Source: Solirubrobacteraceae bacterium (lineage in GTDB: Bacteria; Actinomycetota; Thermoleophilia; Solirubrobacterales; Solirubrobacteraceae). From it: a stretch of 64,000 nucleotides of DNA. The stretch lies in contig JAUJOT010000003.1 of NCBI GenBank assembly GCA_030447505.1, positions 310,001-374,000 on the forward strand. The letters run 5' to 3'. Shown piece after piece: positions 1 through 9,367 of the stretch; position 1 is the first letter of the stretch; every line of letters starts with the position of its first letter. Under the pieces are notes generated by a model. It saw only the letters and a program-made list of their open reading frames with translations. It made no database searches and was not told where the DNA came from. The position numbers were made by a program, and so were the translations under genes.

Positions 1-578
1 TCCTCATCGGCCTGGGCCTGTTCGCGCTCGGCGCCCGCGCGCTTTATGCGATCCGGCCCACGATCGAGAGCCGCGTCGACGCCTGGCTGCATCCGTTCGA
101 CCCCGAGCTCTACGAACGCGAGATCGGCGGCAGCTACCAGATCGCGCAGTCGATCTTCTCGCAGGCCGACGGCGGCTTCTTCGGCCAGGGCTTCGGGCAG
201 GCGATCGTCCAGCTCGGCGACAACCCGCCGATCCTGCCCGCCGCGCACACGGACTTCATCTACGCCGTCATCACCGACGAGCTCGGGCTGATGGGGGCGG
301 TCGCGGTGCTGCTCGTCTACCTGTTGATCGTGGAGCGTGGATTCAAGACCGCGATGCTCGCAACCGATTCGTTCTCGAAGCTGCTGGCGACGGGGCTGAC
401 GGCGGTGCTCGCACTGCAGGTCTTCGTGATCGTCGGCGGCGTGACGAAGCTCATCCCACTGACCGGCGTGACCTTGCCCTTCATCTCCTACGGCGGCTCG
501 TCGATCGTCGCGAACTTCGTCCTGCTCGCGCTGCTGCTGCTCGTCTCCGACCGCGCGCGCCGGGAGGCCGCAGCGTGA
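1..578 (+). CDS. rodA: FtsW/RodA/SpoVE (SEDS) family peptidoglycan glycosyltransferase, C-terminal part
   Basis: The gene is cut by the window edge; the frame opens at base 3 and ends in TGA at 576-578, giving about 191 residues. SEDS proteins polymerise lipid II into glycan strands together with a class B PBP. Family marks seen are the extracellular loop with GFFGQGFGQ, the AHTDFIYAVITDELG segment, and the conserved end TLPFISYGGSS followed by a last membrane helix. The stop overlaps the GTG start of the next PBP gene by 4 bases, so the two are translationally coupled. RodA rather than FtsW is inferred from the order SEDS-PbpA-PknB known from mycobacteria; sequence alone does not separate the two. 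Confidence 0.93.
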   Translation, partial: LIGLGLFALGARALYAIRPTIESRVDAWLHPFDPELYEREIGGSYQIAQSIFSQADGGFFGQGFGQAIVQLGDNPPILPAAHTDFIYAVITDELGLMGAVAVLLVYLLIVERGFKTAMLATDSFSKLLATGLTAVLALQVFVIVGGVTKLIPLTGVTLPFISYGGSSIVANFVLLALLLLVSDRARREAAA

Positions 579-2017
579 ACGCGCCGATCCTCAAGCTCTT
601 CGGGCTCGTCCTCGTGCTGTTCGCGGCGCTCGCCGGGATGACGAGCTACAACAGCGTCATCAAGGCCGAGGAGTACCGCGCCAACGCGCTCAACAAGCGC
701 CCGCTGATCGAGCAGGCGCAGGTCAAGCGCGGCGTGATCCGCGCGCGCGACGGGTCCCTGCTGGCGCGTTCGGTCAAGGGCGAGGACGGCCTCTACGTGC
801 GCCGCTATCCGGAGGCGGCGGAGCGCTTCTCGCACGCGATCGGCTACGACTTCGGCCTCACGATCGGGCGCGCCGGGCTCGAGCGCTCGCGCAACGACGC
901 GCTGGCGGGCGAGACCGACGAGATCTCGTCGATCGTGGCCGACCTCAGCGGGCGGCGCAGGATCGGCGACAACGTCATCACGAACCTCGACCCGCGCGCG
1001 CAGCAGATCGCGCTGAAGGCCCTGGCGGGTCGGCGCGGCGCGATCGTCGCGATCGAGCCGGCGACGGGCAAGGTACGCGTCATGGCGAGCACTCCCGGCT
1101 ACGACCCCAGCGCGCTGCGCGACCCGCAGGTCTTCAAGCGCCTGAACCGCACGACGAACTCCCCGCTGTTCAACCGTGCGACGCAGGCGGGCTATGCGCC
1201 CGGGTCGACGATGAAGGTCGTGACCGCCGCCGCCGCGCTCGACAGCGGCCTGTTCACACCGCAGTCGACGGTGCTCGGCAGGTCACCGATCGTCGTGTCG
1301 GGGGTACCGCTGAAGAACTTCTCCAACAAGCAGTTCGGCGCGATCCCACTCACGACGGCGCTGACCAACTCCGTCAACACGGTCTGGGCGCAGGTCGCCC
1401 AGAAGCTGGGCCGCGAGCGGATGCAGGAGTACATGCAGCGCTTCGGCTTCGGCTCGGACCCGGCGCTCGACTACCCCGACGGGCAGATGTTGCCAAGCGG
1501 CGTGTACGACCTGAAGAAGGAGCAGCTGATCCCGCTCGACTCGCGCCGGGTCGACATCGGCCGCGTCGGCATCGGCCAGGAGCGCCTGCGCGTGACGCCG
1601 CTGCAGATGGCGGTCGTCGCGGCGACGGTCGCCAACGGCGGCGTGCGGATGAAGCCGCGGATCACGAGCCGCATCGTCGACCAGGACGGGCGGACCGTGA
1701 GGCGGATCGAGCCCGAGCGCGCCGAGCGCGTGATGTCGGCCCGGTCCGCTGCGCAGCTCACGCAGATGATGAGCGACGTCGTGCGCGAGGGAACCGGCAC
1801 CGCGGCGGCGCTGGAGGGCATCGAGGTCGCCGGCAAGACGGGCACCGCAGAGCTGAACATCGAGCGCCGGATCAACCAGCCGTGGTTCATCGGCTTCGCG
1901 CCGCGCGCGAAGCCGAAGATCGCGATCGCGGTGACGCTCGAGAACATCGTCGGCGCCCAGGGCGGCGTCGTGGCGGCGCCGATCGCCAGGCAGGTCATGC
2001 AGGAGCTGCTGCGATGA
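575..2017 (+). CDS. pbpA: Class B penicillin-binding protein (transpeptidase)
   Basis: 480 aa D,D-transpeptidase that crosslinks peptidoglycan outside the membrane. One N-terminal anchor helix (about residues 5-25) precedes a short dimerisation region and the transpeptidase domain. All three active-site motifs are visible: S211-T-M-K214, S266-V-N268 and K421-T-G423. At 480 residues it is the short PbpA type, not the longer FtsI or PonA types. The GTG start at 575 overlaps the upstream SEDS stop (GTGA), fitting a SEDS-PBP pair that works as one synthase. It is followed 46 bases later by the PASTA kinase, the usual actinobacterial arrangement for growth control by phosphorylation. Confidence 0.95.
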   Translation: MNAPILKLFGLVLVLFAALAGMTSYNSVIKAEEYRANALNKRPLIEQAQVKRGVIRARDGSLLARSVKGEDGLYVRRYPEAAERFSHAIGYDFGLTIGRAGLERSRNDALAGETDEISSIVADLSGRRRIGDNVITNLDPRAQQIALKALAGRRGAIVAIEPATGKVRVMASTPGYDPSALRDPQVFKRLNRTTNSPLFNRATQAGYAPGSTMKVVTAAAALDSGLFTPQSTVLGRSPIVVSGVPLKNFSNKQFGAIPLTTALTNSVNTVWAQVAQKLGRERMQEYMQRFGFGSDPALDYPDGQMLPSGVYDLKKEQLIPLDSRRVDIGRVGIGQERLRVTPLQMAVVAATVANGGVRMKPRITSRIVDQDGRTVRRIEPERAERVMSARSAAQLTQMMSDVVREGTGTAAALEGIEVAGKTGTAELNIERRINQPWFIGFAPRAKPKIAIAVTLENIVGAQGGVVAAPIARQVMQELLR

Positions 2018-2063
2018 CAGCGCGCGATCGCTTCACTGCGGCCGACGCCGACTCGGGCGGCGG

Positions 2064-4031
2064 GTGCCCGCGATGAGGGGCGGGATCGAGGTCGACGCCG
2101 TCGTCGACGAGCGCTACCAGGTCGTCGCCCACCTCGGCAGCGGCGGCATGGCCGAGGTCTACTGCGCGACCGACCTGCAGCTCGGGCGCAAGGTCGCGCT
2201 GAAGGTCCTGCACGAGCGCTTTGCGGCCGACGAGGAGTTCGTCGAGCGCTTCAAGCGCGAGGCATCGTCCGCGGCGGGCCTTCAGCACCAGCACCTCGTC
2301 GCCGTCTACGACCGCGGACAGCAGGACGGCACGTCGTACATCGCGATGGAGTACGTCGCCGGCCGCACGCTCAAGCAGATCGTCGCGGAAACCGACCCGC
2401 CCACCCCGCTGGCGCCTGCGCGCGCGGTCGACCTGACCGTGCAGATCCTGCGCGGGGCGCGCTTCGCGCACCGGCGCGGCGTCATCCACCGTGACTTCAA
2501 GCCGCAGAACGTCATCGTCGACGACGAGGGGCGCGCGAAGGTGACCGACTTCGGGATCGCCCGCGCCGGCGCGTCCGACATGACGCAGACCGGCTCGATC
2601 ATGGGGACCGCGCAGTACCTGTCGCCCGAGCAGGCGCAGGGCCACGCCGTCACGGCACGCTCGGACCTCTACTCGATCGGGATCATCCTCTACGAGCTGC
2701 TGACGGGCAGGGTTCCCTTCGAGGCCGACTCGGCCGTGACGATCGCCCTCAAGCAGGTCTCCGAGGAGCCGGTCGCGCCGAGTCGGATCAACCCGGCGGT
2801 GACGCCCGAGCTCGAGTCGGTCGTGCTGCGCGCGCTGATGAAGGATCCGCGCGAGCGCTTCGCCGACGCCGACGAGTTCATCGCGGCGCTCGAGGCGGCC
2901 GCCTCGCGGATCCCGTCGCCGGCGGCGATCGCCCCCGCGCAGGCGGGAGCCGGCCCGACGGCAGCGCCGGCGCCTGTCGGACCGCCAGCGCCGCTGACCG
3001 GCGTCTATCCGCCCTCGCCGCCGGACCGCCAGCGCGAGCGCGAGGTCGTCCCGCCGCCCCCGCCGCCCCCGCCGCGGCGCAAGCGCTGGCCCTGGCTGCT
3101 GCTCGGCGCGCTCGCCCTGATCGGGCTGATCCTGCTGCTCGTGTCCGTCCTGACGCCGACGCGCGTGCAGGTGCCCGCCGTCGTCGGAAGCTCGATCTCG
3201 GTCGCGGCGCAGCGGCTGCAGGACGAGGGCTTCGAGGTCGTGTCCGTGCGCGAGAACTCCGAGCAGCCGCGCAACGCGGTGATCCGCCAGGATCCGGGCG
3301 GCGGAGAGAGCGCCGACGAGGGGTCGCGCGTGACGATCGTCGTCTCCGACGGACCCTCGATCACCGACGTGCCGAACGTCGTCGGCGACGGCCGCAACGA
3401 GGCGCGCCGCGAGCTGAGCGCGGCGGGCTTCAAGATCGACGAGCAGCCGGTGGCGTCGGACTCCGTGCGGATCAACCGCGTCATCTCGCAGTCGCCCGAC
3501 GGCGGGTCGCTGGCCGAGCGCGGCGAGGTCGTCAGGATCGAGGTCTCGTCGGGACCCGAGCGCCTGCCGGTGCCAGACGTCACGGGCAAGAGCGAGGACG
3601 CGGCGCGGACCGCGCTGCAGGCGTTCCGCGTCGTCGTTCAGTCCAAGGAGGACGACGAGGCCGAGCCGGGCACGGTGCTCGCCCAGAAGCCGGCGCGGGG
3701 GAACCTGCCGCGCGGCGGGACGGTGACGCTGAGCGTCGCGGTCGAGCCCAGCCAGGTCTCCGTGCCCGACGTCGTCGGGCGCTCGCAGAACTCCGCGACG
3801 AAGACGCTGTCGGGCGCCGGCTTCGAGGTCGAGGTCGAGGAGCAGGCGGTCGACTCGCCCGACGAGGACGGGATCGTCCAGAAGCAGTCGCCCGGGAGCC
3901 GCGGCGGCAAGGTCGAGCGCGGATCGACGGTGACGATCAGCGTCGGGCGCTTCGATCCCCCGCCGAACCCCGAGCCGGACGCCGGGACGCCGACCACGCC
4001 GGCCACGACGACGACCACGCCGGCGAACTGA
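2064..4031 (+). CDS. pknB: PASTA-domain Ser/Thr protein kinase (PknB type)
   Basis: 655 aa from GTG 2064; an in-frame ATG at 2073 is an equally possible start. The cytoplasmic kinase domain (about 18-280) has the Gly loop G25-S-G-G28, catalytic K47, H142-R-D144 and D162-F-G164 with a Thr/Ser-rich activation loop. A Pro-rich juxtamembrane stretch leads to one TM helix near 345-367, then four extracellular PASTA domains, each opening with a VPxVxG-type motif. A Thr/Pro tail ends the protein. PASTA domains bind muropeptides or lipid II, so the kinase is expected to sense wall state and phosphorylate division and wall enzymes. Its stop overlaps the ddl start (TGATG). Confidence 0.96.
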   Translation: MPAMRGGIEVDAVVDERYQVVAHLGSGGMAEVYCATDLQLGRKVALKVLHERFAADEEFVERFKREASSAAGLQHQHLVAVYDRGQQDGTSYIAMEYVAGRTLKQIVAETDPPTPLAPARAVDLTVQILRGARFAHRRGVIHRDFKPQNVIVDDEGRAKVTDFGIARAGASDMTQTGSIMGTAQYLSPEQAQGHAVTARSDLYSIGIILYELLTGRVPFEADSAVTIALKQVSEEPVAPSRINPAVTPELESVVLRALMKDPRERFADADEFIAALEAAASRIPSPAAIAPAQAGAGPTAAPAPVGPPAPLTGVYPPSPPDRQREREVVPPPPPPPPRRKRWPWLLLGALALIGLILLLVSVLTPTRVQVPAVVGSSISVAAQRLQDEGFEVVSVRENSEQPRNAVIRQDPGGGESADEGSRVTIVVSDGPSITDVPNVVGDGRNEARRELSAAGFKIDEQPVASDSVRINRVISQSPDGGSLAERGEVVRIEVSSGPERLPVPDVTGKSEDAARTALQAFRVVVQSKEDDEAEPGTVLAQKPARGNLPRGGTVTLSVAVEPSQVSVPDVVGRSQNSATKTLSGAGFEVEVEEQAVDSPDEDGIVQKQSPGSRGGKVERGSTVTISVGRFDPPPNPEPDAGTPTTPATTTTTPAN

Positions 4032-5017
4032 TGCGCGTCGCCGTGCTCTGCGGCGGCCGCTCGTCGGAGCACGACGTCTCGCTTGCGAGCGGCGAGGGCG
4101 TCGCCGACGGCCTGGCCGCGACGGGCCACGAGGTGGTGCGCGTGACGCTCGAGCGCGACGGCACGTGGGTCAGCGACGGCGAGGAGCTGGCGCTCTGCCC
4201 CGGCCGCGGGCTGCTCGGCGCCGATGTCGCGTTTCCGGTGCTGCACGGGCCGTTCGGCGAGGACGGCTCGGTTCAGGGGCTGCTCGAGCTGCTCGACGTG
4301 CCCTACGTCGGCTCCGGCGTGCTCGCCTCCGCGGTCTGCCTCGACAAGGTCGTCGCCAAGGACCTGATGGCGCAGGCGGGCATCGCCCAGGTCGACTACG
4401 CCGGGATCCGCGCGGCGCGCTGGGAGGAGGACCGCGAGGCGGTGCTCGCGCAGCTGGCCGCGCTCGGCCTGCCGGTGTTCGTCAAGCCCGCGCGGCTCGG
4501 CTCGTCGGTCGGGATCGCGAAGGTCGCGGCCAGCGAGGATCTCGACGCCGCACTCGACGCCGCCTTCGTCCACGACCCCTGTGTGATCGTGGAGGCGATG
4601 AGCACGGGCGTGGAGGTCGAGTGCTCGGTGCTGGGCTCGGCGCGTGCCGCCGAGGCCTCGCAACCGGGCGAGATCGTGATCGCGGCCGAGTGGTACGACT
4701 TCGCCGCCAAGTACGAGCCCGGCGGGATGCAGTTGCGCGTGCCGGCGCGGATCTCCGAGACGGCGCGCGAGCGGCTGCGGACGATGGCCGTCGAGGCGTT
4801 CAGCCGCTTCGGCTGCTCGGGCCTGGCCCGCGCGGACTTCTTCGTCGAGGGCGAGCAGGTGCTACTCAACGAGCTCAACACGATGCCCGGCTTCACGCCG
4901 ACCAGCGTCTACGCGAAGCTCTGGGAGGCCAGCGGCCTGCCCTACGAGGAGCTCGTCGAGCGGTTGTGCACGCTGGCGATCGAACGCCACGCCGAGGAGC
5001 GCAGCTACCGCTCCTGA
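4031..5017 (+). CDS. ddl: D-alanine--D-alanine ligase
   Basis: 328 aa ATP-grasp enzyme that makes the D-Ala-D-Ala dipeptide for peptidoglycan stems in the cytoplasm. Visible marks are the N-terminal EHDVSLASG segment, GPFGEDGSVQGLLE, the ATP-grasp core with VKPARLGSSVGI, and the metal/substrate end LNELNTMPGFTPTSVY. Length is normal for the family. ATG 4031 overlaps the kinase TGA by one base, so it is the fourth gene of the SEDS-PBP-kinase operon. The operon ends here against a convergent kinase gene 34 bases away. Confidence 0.96.
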   Translation: MRVAVLCGGRSSEHDVSLASGEGVADGLAATGHEVVRVTLERDGTWVSDGEELALCPGRGLLGADVAFPVLHGPFGEDGSVQGLLELLDVPYVGSGVLASAVCLDKVVAKDLMAQAGIAQVDYAGIRAARWEEDREAVLAQLAALGLPVFVKPARLGSSVGIAKVAASEDLDAALDAAFVHDPCVIVEAMSTGVEVECSVLGSARAAEASQPGEIVIAAEWYDFAAKYEPGGMQLRVPARISETARERLRTMAVEAFSRFGCSGLARADFFVEGEQVLLNELNTMPGFTPTSVYAKLWEASGLPYEELVERLCTLAIERHAEERSYRS

Positions 5018-5051
5018 GGCCGGCCGCCGCGCGCCGCGCGCAAGGCGGCGA

Positions 5052-6572
5052 TCACTTGAACAGCAGGATCTCGGAGATCTCGGCCGACTCCTCGTCCGGC
5101 GCGAGCCTCGTGATCCAGACGAGGTAGCGGCGGAAGCGGTTGCCGGCGGTGTCGAGGTCGAGCTTCGCGTCGGCGCCGATCGTCGTCGGGCCGGCGAGCT
5201 TCGTCCAGCCGGGGTGCGGCACCGTCGGCGGCAGGTCGTCCTCGGCGACGTAGACCTCGGCGGTGAAGCCGGGCGCCGGCGTCTGGATCTGGATCTGGCG
5301 GGCGGCGACGCCGGCGGGCGGCGCGTCGAGCACGATCCCGACGCCCGCCTTCTGCGCCGCCAGGCCGCCGCGGTAGCTCTCCGTCGACCACGTCGACTGC
5401 GGGTCGCCGTCGACGACCGCGTTCGTGTCCTGCGGATGCTCCTCGCGGTTGTCGCCGAGCGGGTCGTAGTCCGACGCCGCGCGCTGACCGAGCGCGACGG
5501 GCTCGAGCTGCGGCGCCGCCGGCGCCACGTTCTCGCGCTCGCCGGTGCCGCGCTCGGTGCGCTGCGCGGCGACGTAGGCGAGCGCGCCCGCGGCCGCGAG
5601 CACGAGCACGAGCAGCGCCAGCAGCGCCTTCGTCGAGCTGCGGGCGCGCAGCGGCACGCGCCGACGCGTCGTCTCGGGCAGGCTGCGCAGCACCGTCGTC
5701 GCCTCGCCGGTGACCTGTCCGCTGCGGGCGGTCTCGATCGCGAGCACCTCCTCGAGGTCGGCGATCATCGCGCGCGCGTCCGGATAGCGGCGGTCGAGCT
5801 CCTTGGCCGTCGCACGGTCGAGCACGGCGGCGAGCGCGGCGGACACCTCGGGCCGGCGGATCTGCACGTCGGGCAGCTCCTCGCGCACGTGCCGCATCGC
5901 GACGGCGATCTGGTTGTCGCCCTTGAACGGGACGTCGCCGGTCAGCATCTCGAACAGGACGATCCCGAGCGAGTAGAGGTCGGACTGCCCCGAGACGGCG
6001 TGGCCGAGCGCCTGCTCGGGCGAGACGTAGTCCGTCGTGCCGAGCACGCGCCCGTCGGCGGTGAGCCCTTCCTGGTGCAACGTGCGCGCGATCCCGAAGT
6101 CGGTGACCTTCGCGGCTCCCTCCTCGTCGACGAGCACGTTCTGGGGCTTGACGTCACGATGCACGATCTGACGCTCGTGGGCGGCGCCCAGCGCGCGCGC
6201 GATCTCGATCGAGTAGGCGAGCGCCTCGGCGATCGGCAGCCGGCCGTTGCGGCGGATGCGCTGCTTGAGCGTCTCGCCCTCGACGTACTCGAAGACGATG
6301 TACGGCGTCGGGTGGTCGGGGTCGCCCTCCTCGCCGGCATCGATGACGCCGACGACGTGCGGGTGGTTGAGCTGCGCGACGGCGCGCGCCTCGCGGCGGA
6401 AGCGCTCGAGCTGATCGGAGTCGCCGGCGATCTCGCGATGCATGAGCTTGATCGCGACCTGGCGTTCGAGCACCGTGTCGAAGGCACGGTAGACGGTCGA
6501 CATCCCGCCCGTCCCGACCTGTGCATCGAGGCGATAGCGACTGGACAGCAGCGTGCCGACGGGCGTTGGCAT
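5052..6572 (-). CDS. Ser/Thr protein kinase with TM helix and C-terminal discoidin-like domain
   Basis: 506 aa from ATG 6572; a further upstream start at 6611 would add 13 residues, but MPTPVGTLLSSRYRL looks like the true beginning. The kinase domain shows G20-T-G-G23, K42, H138-R-D140 with KPQN, and a DFG, so it should be active. One TM helix (STKALLALLVLVLAAAGA) follows. The outer part has the N-A-V-V-D-G...ST-W-ST pattern of F5/8 type C (discoidin-like) jelly-roll domains, expected to bind glycans. It differs from the PASTA kinase only in its sensor half. The gene converges on ddl and may report on a different wall or capsule ligand. Confidence 0.92.
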   Translation of the reverse strand: MPTPVGTLLSSRYRLDAQVGTGGMSTVYRAFDTVLERQVAIKLMHREIAGDSDQLERFRREARAVAQLNHPHVVGVIDAGEEGDPDHPTPYIVFEYVEGETLKQRIRRNGRLPIAEALAYSIEIARALGAAHERQIVHRDVKPQNVLVDEEGAAKVTDFGIARTLHQEGLTADGRVLGTTDYVSPEQALGHAVSGQSDLYSLGIVLFEMLTGDVPFKGDNQIAVAMRHVREELPDVQIRRPEVSAALAAVLDRATAKELDRRYPDARAMIADLEEVLAIETARSGQVTGEATTVLRSLPETTRRRVPLRARSSTKALLALLVLVLAAAGALAYVAAQRTERGTGERENVAPAAPQLEPVALGQRAASDYDPLGDNREEHPQDTNAVVDGDPQSTWSTESYRGGLAAQKAGVGIVLDAPPAGVAARQIQIQTPAPGFTAEVYVAEDDLPPTVPHPGWTKLAGPTTIGADAKLDLDTAGNRFRRYLVWITRLAPDEESAEISEILLFK

Positions 6573-6703
6573 CGCTCTATTGTGCAGTCGGCCGCGGGTT
6601 GTGCACGTCACGTCCCTATTCGCGCACGTCGCACGAGCATCCTTGTCGGCCTACCCCGCGCAGTCGCATCTTGCAACGCCGGCCCCTGGCGCTGCGGGAC
6701 CGC

Positions 6704-7744
6704 TCAGCCGCGGTCGATCTGCCCGGCGCGGTCGGTGACCGTGCCGATCCGCGCGCTGCCGGGGTGGCGCGCCGACAGCAGCGCGGCGGCGCGCTCGGCG
6801 TCGGCCTCGGCGACGACCGCGACGAAGCCGCAGCCCATGTTGAAGACGTCCCACATCTCGGCCTCCTCGACGTTGCCGCAGCGCGCGACGAGCTCGAAGA
6901 TCGGCGGCACCGGCAGCGGCGTGTCGATCGCGAAGCCGACGCCGTCGTTGAGGCGCACGAGGTTCGTCAGCCCGCCGCCGGTGATGTGCGCGAGGCCGTG
7001 CACGTCGATCGGCGAGGCGAGCAGCTCGAGGATCGCGCGCACGTAGATGATCGTCGGCTCGAGCAGCGCGTCGGCGACCGAGGCGCCGCCGAGCTCGGCC
7101 GGCGTGTCGTCGAATGCGAGGCCGCCCTGCTCGAGCAGGGCGTGGCGCGCGAGCGTGTAGCCGTTGGAGTGCAGGCCGCTCGACGGCAGGCCGATCAGCG
7201 CCTGCCCCGGCGCGATCGTCTCGCCGCTGACGATCGCGCCGGGCGCGACGGTGCCGAACGCGGCGCCGCAGAGGTCGAAGCCGTTCGGGCTCGGATGACC
7301 GCGGATCAGCTCGGGCAGCACCGCGAGCTCGCCGCCCGGGATCTCGATCCCGGCGTCCTCGGCGCCGATCTTCAGCCCGCCCGCGATCGCCGCCAGCGCG
7401 GCGGGGTCGGGCTGCTCGACGGCGAGGTAGTCGAGCATCGCCAGCGGCTCGGCGCCGACGCAGATGAGGTCGTTGACGTTCATCGCGATGCAGTCGATCC
7501 CGACCGTCCCGAGGCGCCCGGTCTGCTCGGCGACGACGAGCTTGGAGCCGACGCCGTCGGTGCAGAGCGCGATCGCGAGGTCGGGGCTGATCTGCAGGAC
7601 GCTGGCGTAGTGGCCCGAGCCGAGCAGCGAACGGCGCGGCCGCCCGGTCTCGATCGTGCGCAGCACGTCGACGAGCGCGCGCACGCCCGCGTCGCTGGAG
7701 GCGATCGACACGCCGGCGGCTGCGTAGGCGTCGTCTGGCGGCAC
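6704..7744 (-). CDS. purM: Phosphoribosylformylglycinamidine cyclo-ligase
   Basis: 346 aa, normal for PurM (AIR synthetase), the fifth step of purine biosynthesis: ATP-dependent ring closure of FGAM to AIR in the cytoplasm. GTG 7744 gives VPPDDAYAAAGVSI, the usual N-terminus (DaYa.aGV). Also present are the ATP-site segment ALCTDGVGSKL, GIDCIAMNVNDLICVGAEPL and GLPSSGLHSNGYTLAR. It starts 11 bases after the end of the upstream uppP gene, so it is probably cotranscribed, although the functions are unrelated. An open frame runs upstream of the GTG but encodes low-complexity, Arg-rich sequence and is rejected as coding. Confidence 0.95.
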   Translation of the reverse strand: MPPDDAYAAAGVSIASSDAGVRALVDVLRTIETGRPRRSLLGSGHYASVLQISPDLAIALCTDGVGSKLVVAEQTGRLGTVGIDCIAMNVNDLICVGAEPLAMLDYLAVEQPDPAALAAIAGGLKIGAEDAGIEIPGGELAVLPELIRGHPSPNGFDLCGAAFGTVAPGAIVSGETIAPGQALIGLPSSGLHSNGYTLARHALLEQGGLAFDDTPAELGGASVADALLEPTIIYVRAILELLASPIDVHGLAHITGGGLTNLVRLNDGVGFAIDTPLPVPPIFELVARCGNVEEAEMWDVFNMGCGFVAVVAEADAERAAALLSARHPGSARIGTVTDRAGQIDRG

Positions 7745-7755
7745 TGGCAGCGAAC

Positions 7756-8598
7756 CTAGCGCAGCGTGCGGCGCGCGCCGTCCGATGCACGCAGCCGCCG
7801 CACGATCAGCCCCGCGAGCCCCAGCCGGTACGCCGCGTACGGCAGCAGCGACCGGTCGCGCTCGACCGCGCGGACGATCCGCAGCGACAGCAGCGTGGTC
7901 GCGAACGAGGCGCCGATCCCGGCGAGAAACGCGCCGGCGGTTCCGGCCGGCAGCCCGCGGCGGGCCAGCCGCGTCCCTTTGAGCAGTGTCGCGCCGACGA
8001 TGATCGGAAGCGCGGCGTGGCGCGACAGGATGGCGGCGTCCTGGCGCCCGAAGCCGCGCGCCCGCGCCGCCGTCAGCGTCGCGCCGTTGCGTGACACGCC
8101 CGGCATCAGCGCGCACGCCTGCGCCAGGCCGAGGCACAGGGCGTCGCCCGCGCCCGCGTCCTCGCGACGGCGCCGGCCGCTGCTCGCCGCGTCGGCGGCG
8201 GCCATCGCCAGCGACCCGAGCACGAGCCCGGCCGCGACGGTCTGCGGCGTGCCGAGGCGGCGTTCGATCGGACGCTCGAGGACGAAGCCGACGATCGCCG
8301 GCGGCACGAAGCTCAGGACGACGAGCTCGACCCGCCGGCGGTTGAGCTCGCGCGCGGCGGCGGCGACCTCGTCGCGCAGTCCGGCCAGCAGCGCGGCCGC
8401 GGTTCCGGCGTGCAGCGCGACCTCGAACGCCTTGCGCAGCTCGCCGTCGAGGCGGCTGTAGGGCCAGCCGCACAGCCACGGCACCACCGCGACGTGGCCC
8501 GACGAGGAGACCGGCAGCAGCTCGGCGGGCCCGTGCAGCAGCCCGAGGGCGATCGCGTCGCGGGTGCGCAGCCGCAGCTCGTCAGCGGCCCTGCGCAT
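7756..8598 (-). CDS. uppP: Undecaprenyl-diphosphatase (BacA/UppP)
   Basis: 280 aa multi-helix membrane enzyme that dephosphorylates undecaprenyl diphosphate to recycle the lipid carrier for peptidoglycan and other glycans. The first signature is clear (GPAELLPVSSSGH), with the conserved Glu before LPVSSSGH. The second signature reads PGVSRNGAT, where most members have PGxSRSxxT, so Ser is replaced by Asn. This may be lineage variation. The ATG at 8598 lies 17 bases inside the end of the upstream dedA gene. The link between carrier recycling and a DedA protein is functionally sensible, because DedA-superfamily proteins are implicated in returning undecaprenyl phosphate across the membrane. Confidence 0.92.
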   Translation of the reverse strand: MRRAADELRLRTRDAIALGLLHGPAELLPVSSSGHVAVVPWLCGWPYSRLDGELRKAFEVALHAGTAAALLAGLRDEVAAAARELNRRRVELVVLSFVPPAIVGFVLERPIERRLGTPQTVAAGLVLGSLAMAAADAASSGRRRREDAGAGDALCLGLAQACALMPGVSRNGATLTAARARGFGRQDAAILSRHAALPIIVGATLLKGTRLARRGLPAGTAGAFLAGIGASFATTLLSLRIVRAVERDRSLLPYAAYRLGLAGLIVRRLRASDGARRTLR

Positions 8599-9253
8599 CG
8601 GCCGCCGGCTCGACCGGTGCGATCGCCGCGCCGCCGCCGCCGCCGCGCCGGCGCTTGACGATCAGGTAGCCGATCCCGACGATGATGCAGGCGGCGACGA
8701 AGTAGTCGAAGTAGTGCAGCGAGTCCTTCCAGTCCGTCCAGTTCTCGCCGACCTGCTGTCCGATGAACGTGAGCATGAAGACCCACGGCAGGCAGCCGAG
8801 GAACGTCAGGACGGAGAAGCGGATGAACGGCATCCGCGCGACGCCTGCCGGCAGCGAGATGAACGTCCGGATGATCGGCAGCATCCGCGTGAAGAAGACC
8901 GTCGCATCGCCGTGGCGCTCGAACCAGCGGTCGGCGACCACGAGATGGTGGGGCTTGATGAAGAGCCGGTGGCCGTGCTTCTCGATCAGGTCGACGCGGC
9001 CGTAGTAGCCGACCGCGTACGCGACCCACGAGCCGGCGAGGTTCGCGACCGACCCGACGAGCGTCACCGCGATCAGGCTGTACTCCCCCTCGCTGACGTT
9101 GAAGCCCGCGAACAGCATCGTCGCCTCGCTCGGGATCGGGATGCAGGCGCTCTCGAGCAGCATGAGGATGAAGACGCCCGGAAGGCCGAGGTCGGCGACG
9201 ACGTTGGTCGCGAACTCGACGATCGGGTCCGTCAGCGAAGCGACGACGAACAC
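8582..9253 (-). CDS. DedA family membrane protein
   Basis: 223 aa SNARE-associated Golgi/DedA (VTT domain) protein with about five hydrophobic segments. Typical motifs are ESACIPIPSEATMLFAGF near residues 34-51, GSWVAYAVGYYGR, and the F-TRMLPIIRTFISLPAGVARM segment with conserved Arg and Pro. DedA proteins are inner-membrane transporters tied to membrane potential and lipid-carrier recycling. The start is GTG 9253; 114 bases separate it from the divergent CapD-type gene. Its end overlaps the start of uppP by 17 bases, so the two are an operon, with purM after them. Confidence 0.92.
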   Translation of the reverse strand: MFVVASLTDPIVEFATNVVADLGLPGVFILMLLESACIPIPSEATMLFAGFNVSEGEYSLIAVTLVGSVANLAGSWVAYAVGYYGRVDLIEKHGHRLFIKPHHLVVADRWFERHGDATVFFTRMLPIIRTFISLPAGVARMPFIRFSVLTFLGCLPWVFMLTFIGQQVGENWTDWKDSLHYFDYFVAACIIVGIGYLIVKRRRGGGGGAAIAPVEPAADAQGR

Positions 9254-9367
9254 GCGGGGAGGCTACATGGCGCGCGCGACCGAGGGGTGCGGTCGTGCGC
9301 AGGCCGACCGCGCGAGCGTCGTCGCGCCCCACGGCCCGTCGCCGCCGATCGCCCTACAATTGCCGCG

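Noticed and set aside
5214-7046. 610-codon plus-strand frame over the second kinase gene
   Set aside because: Shadow frame of the kinase; no recognisable motif and typical Arg/Val-rich composition.
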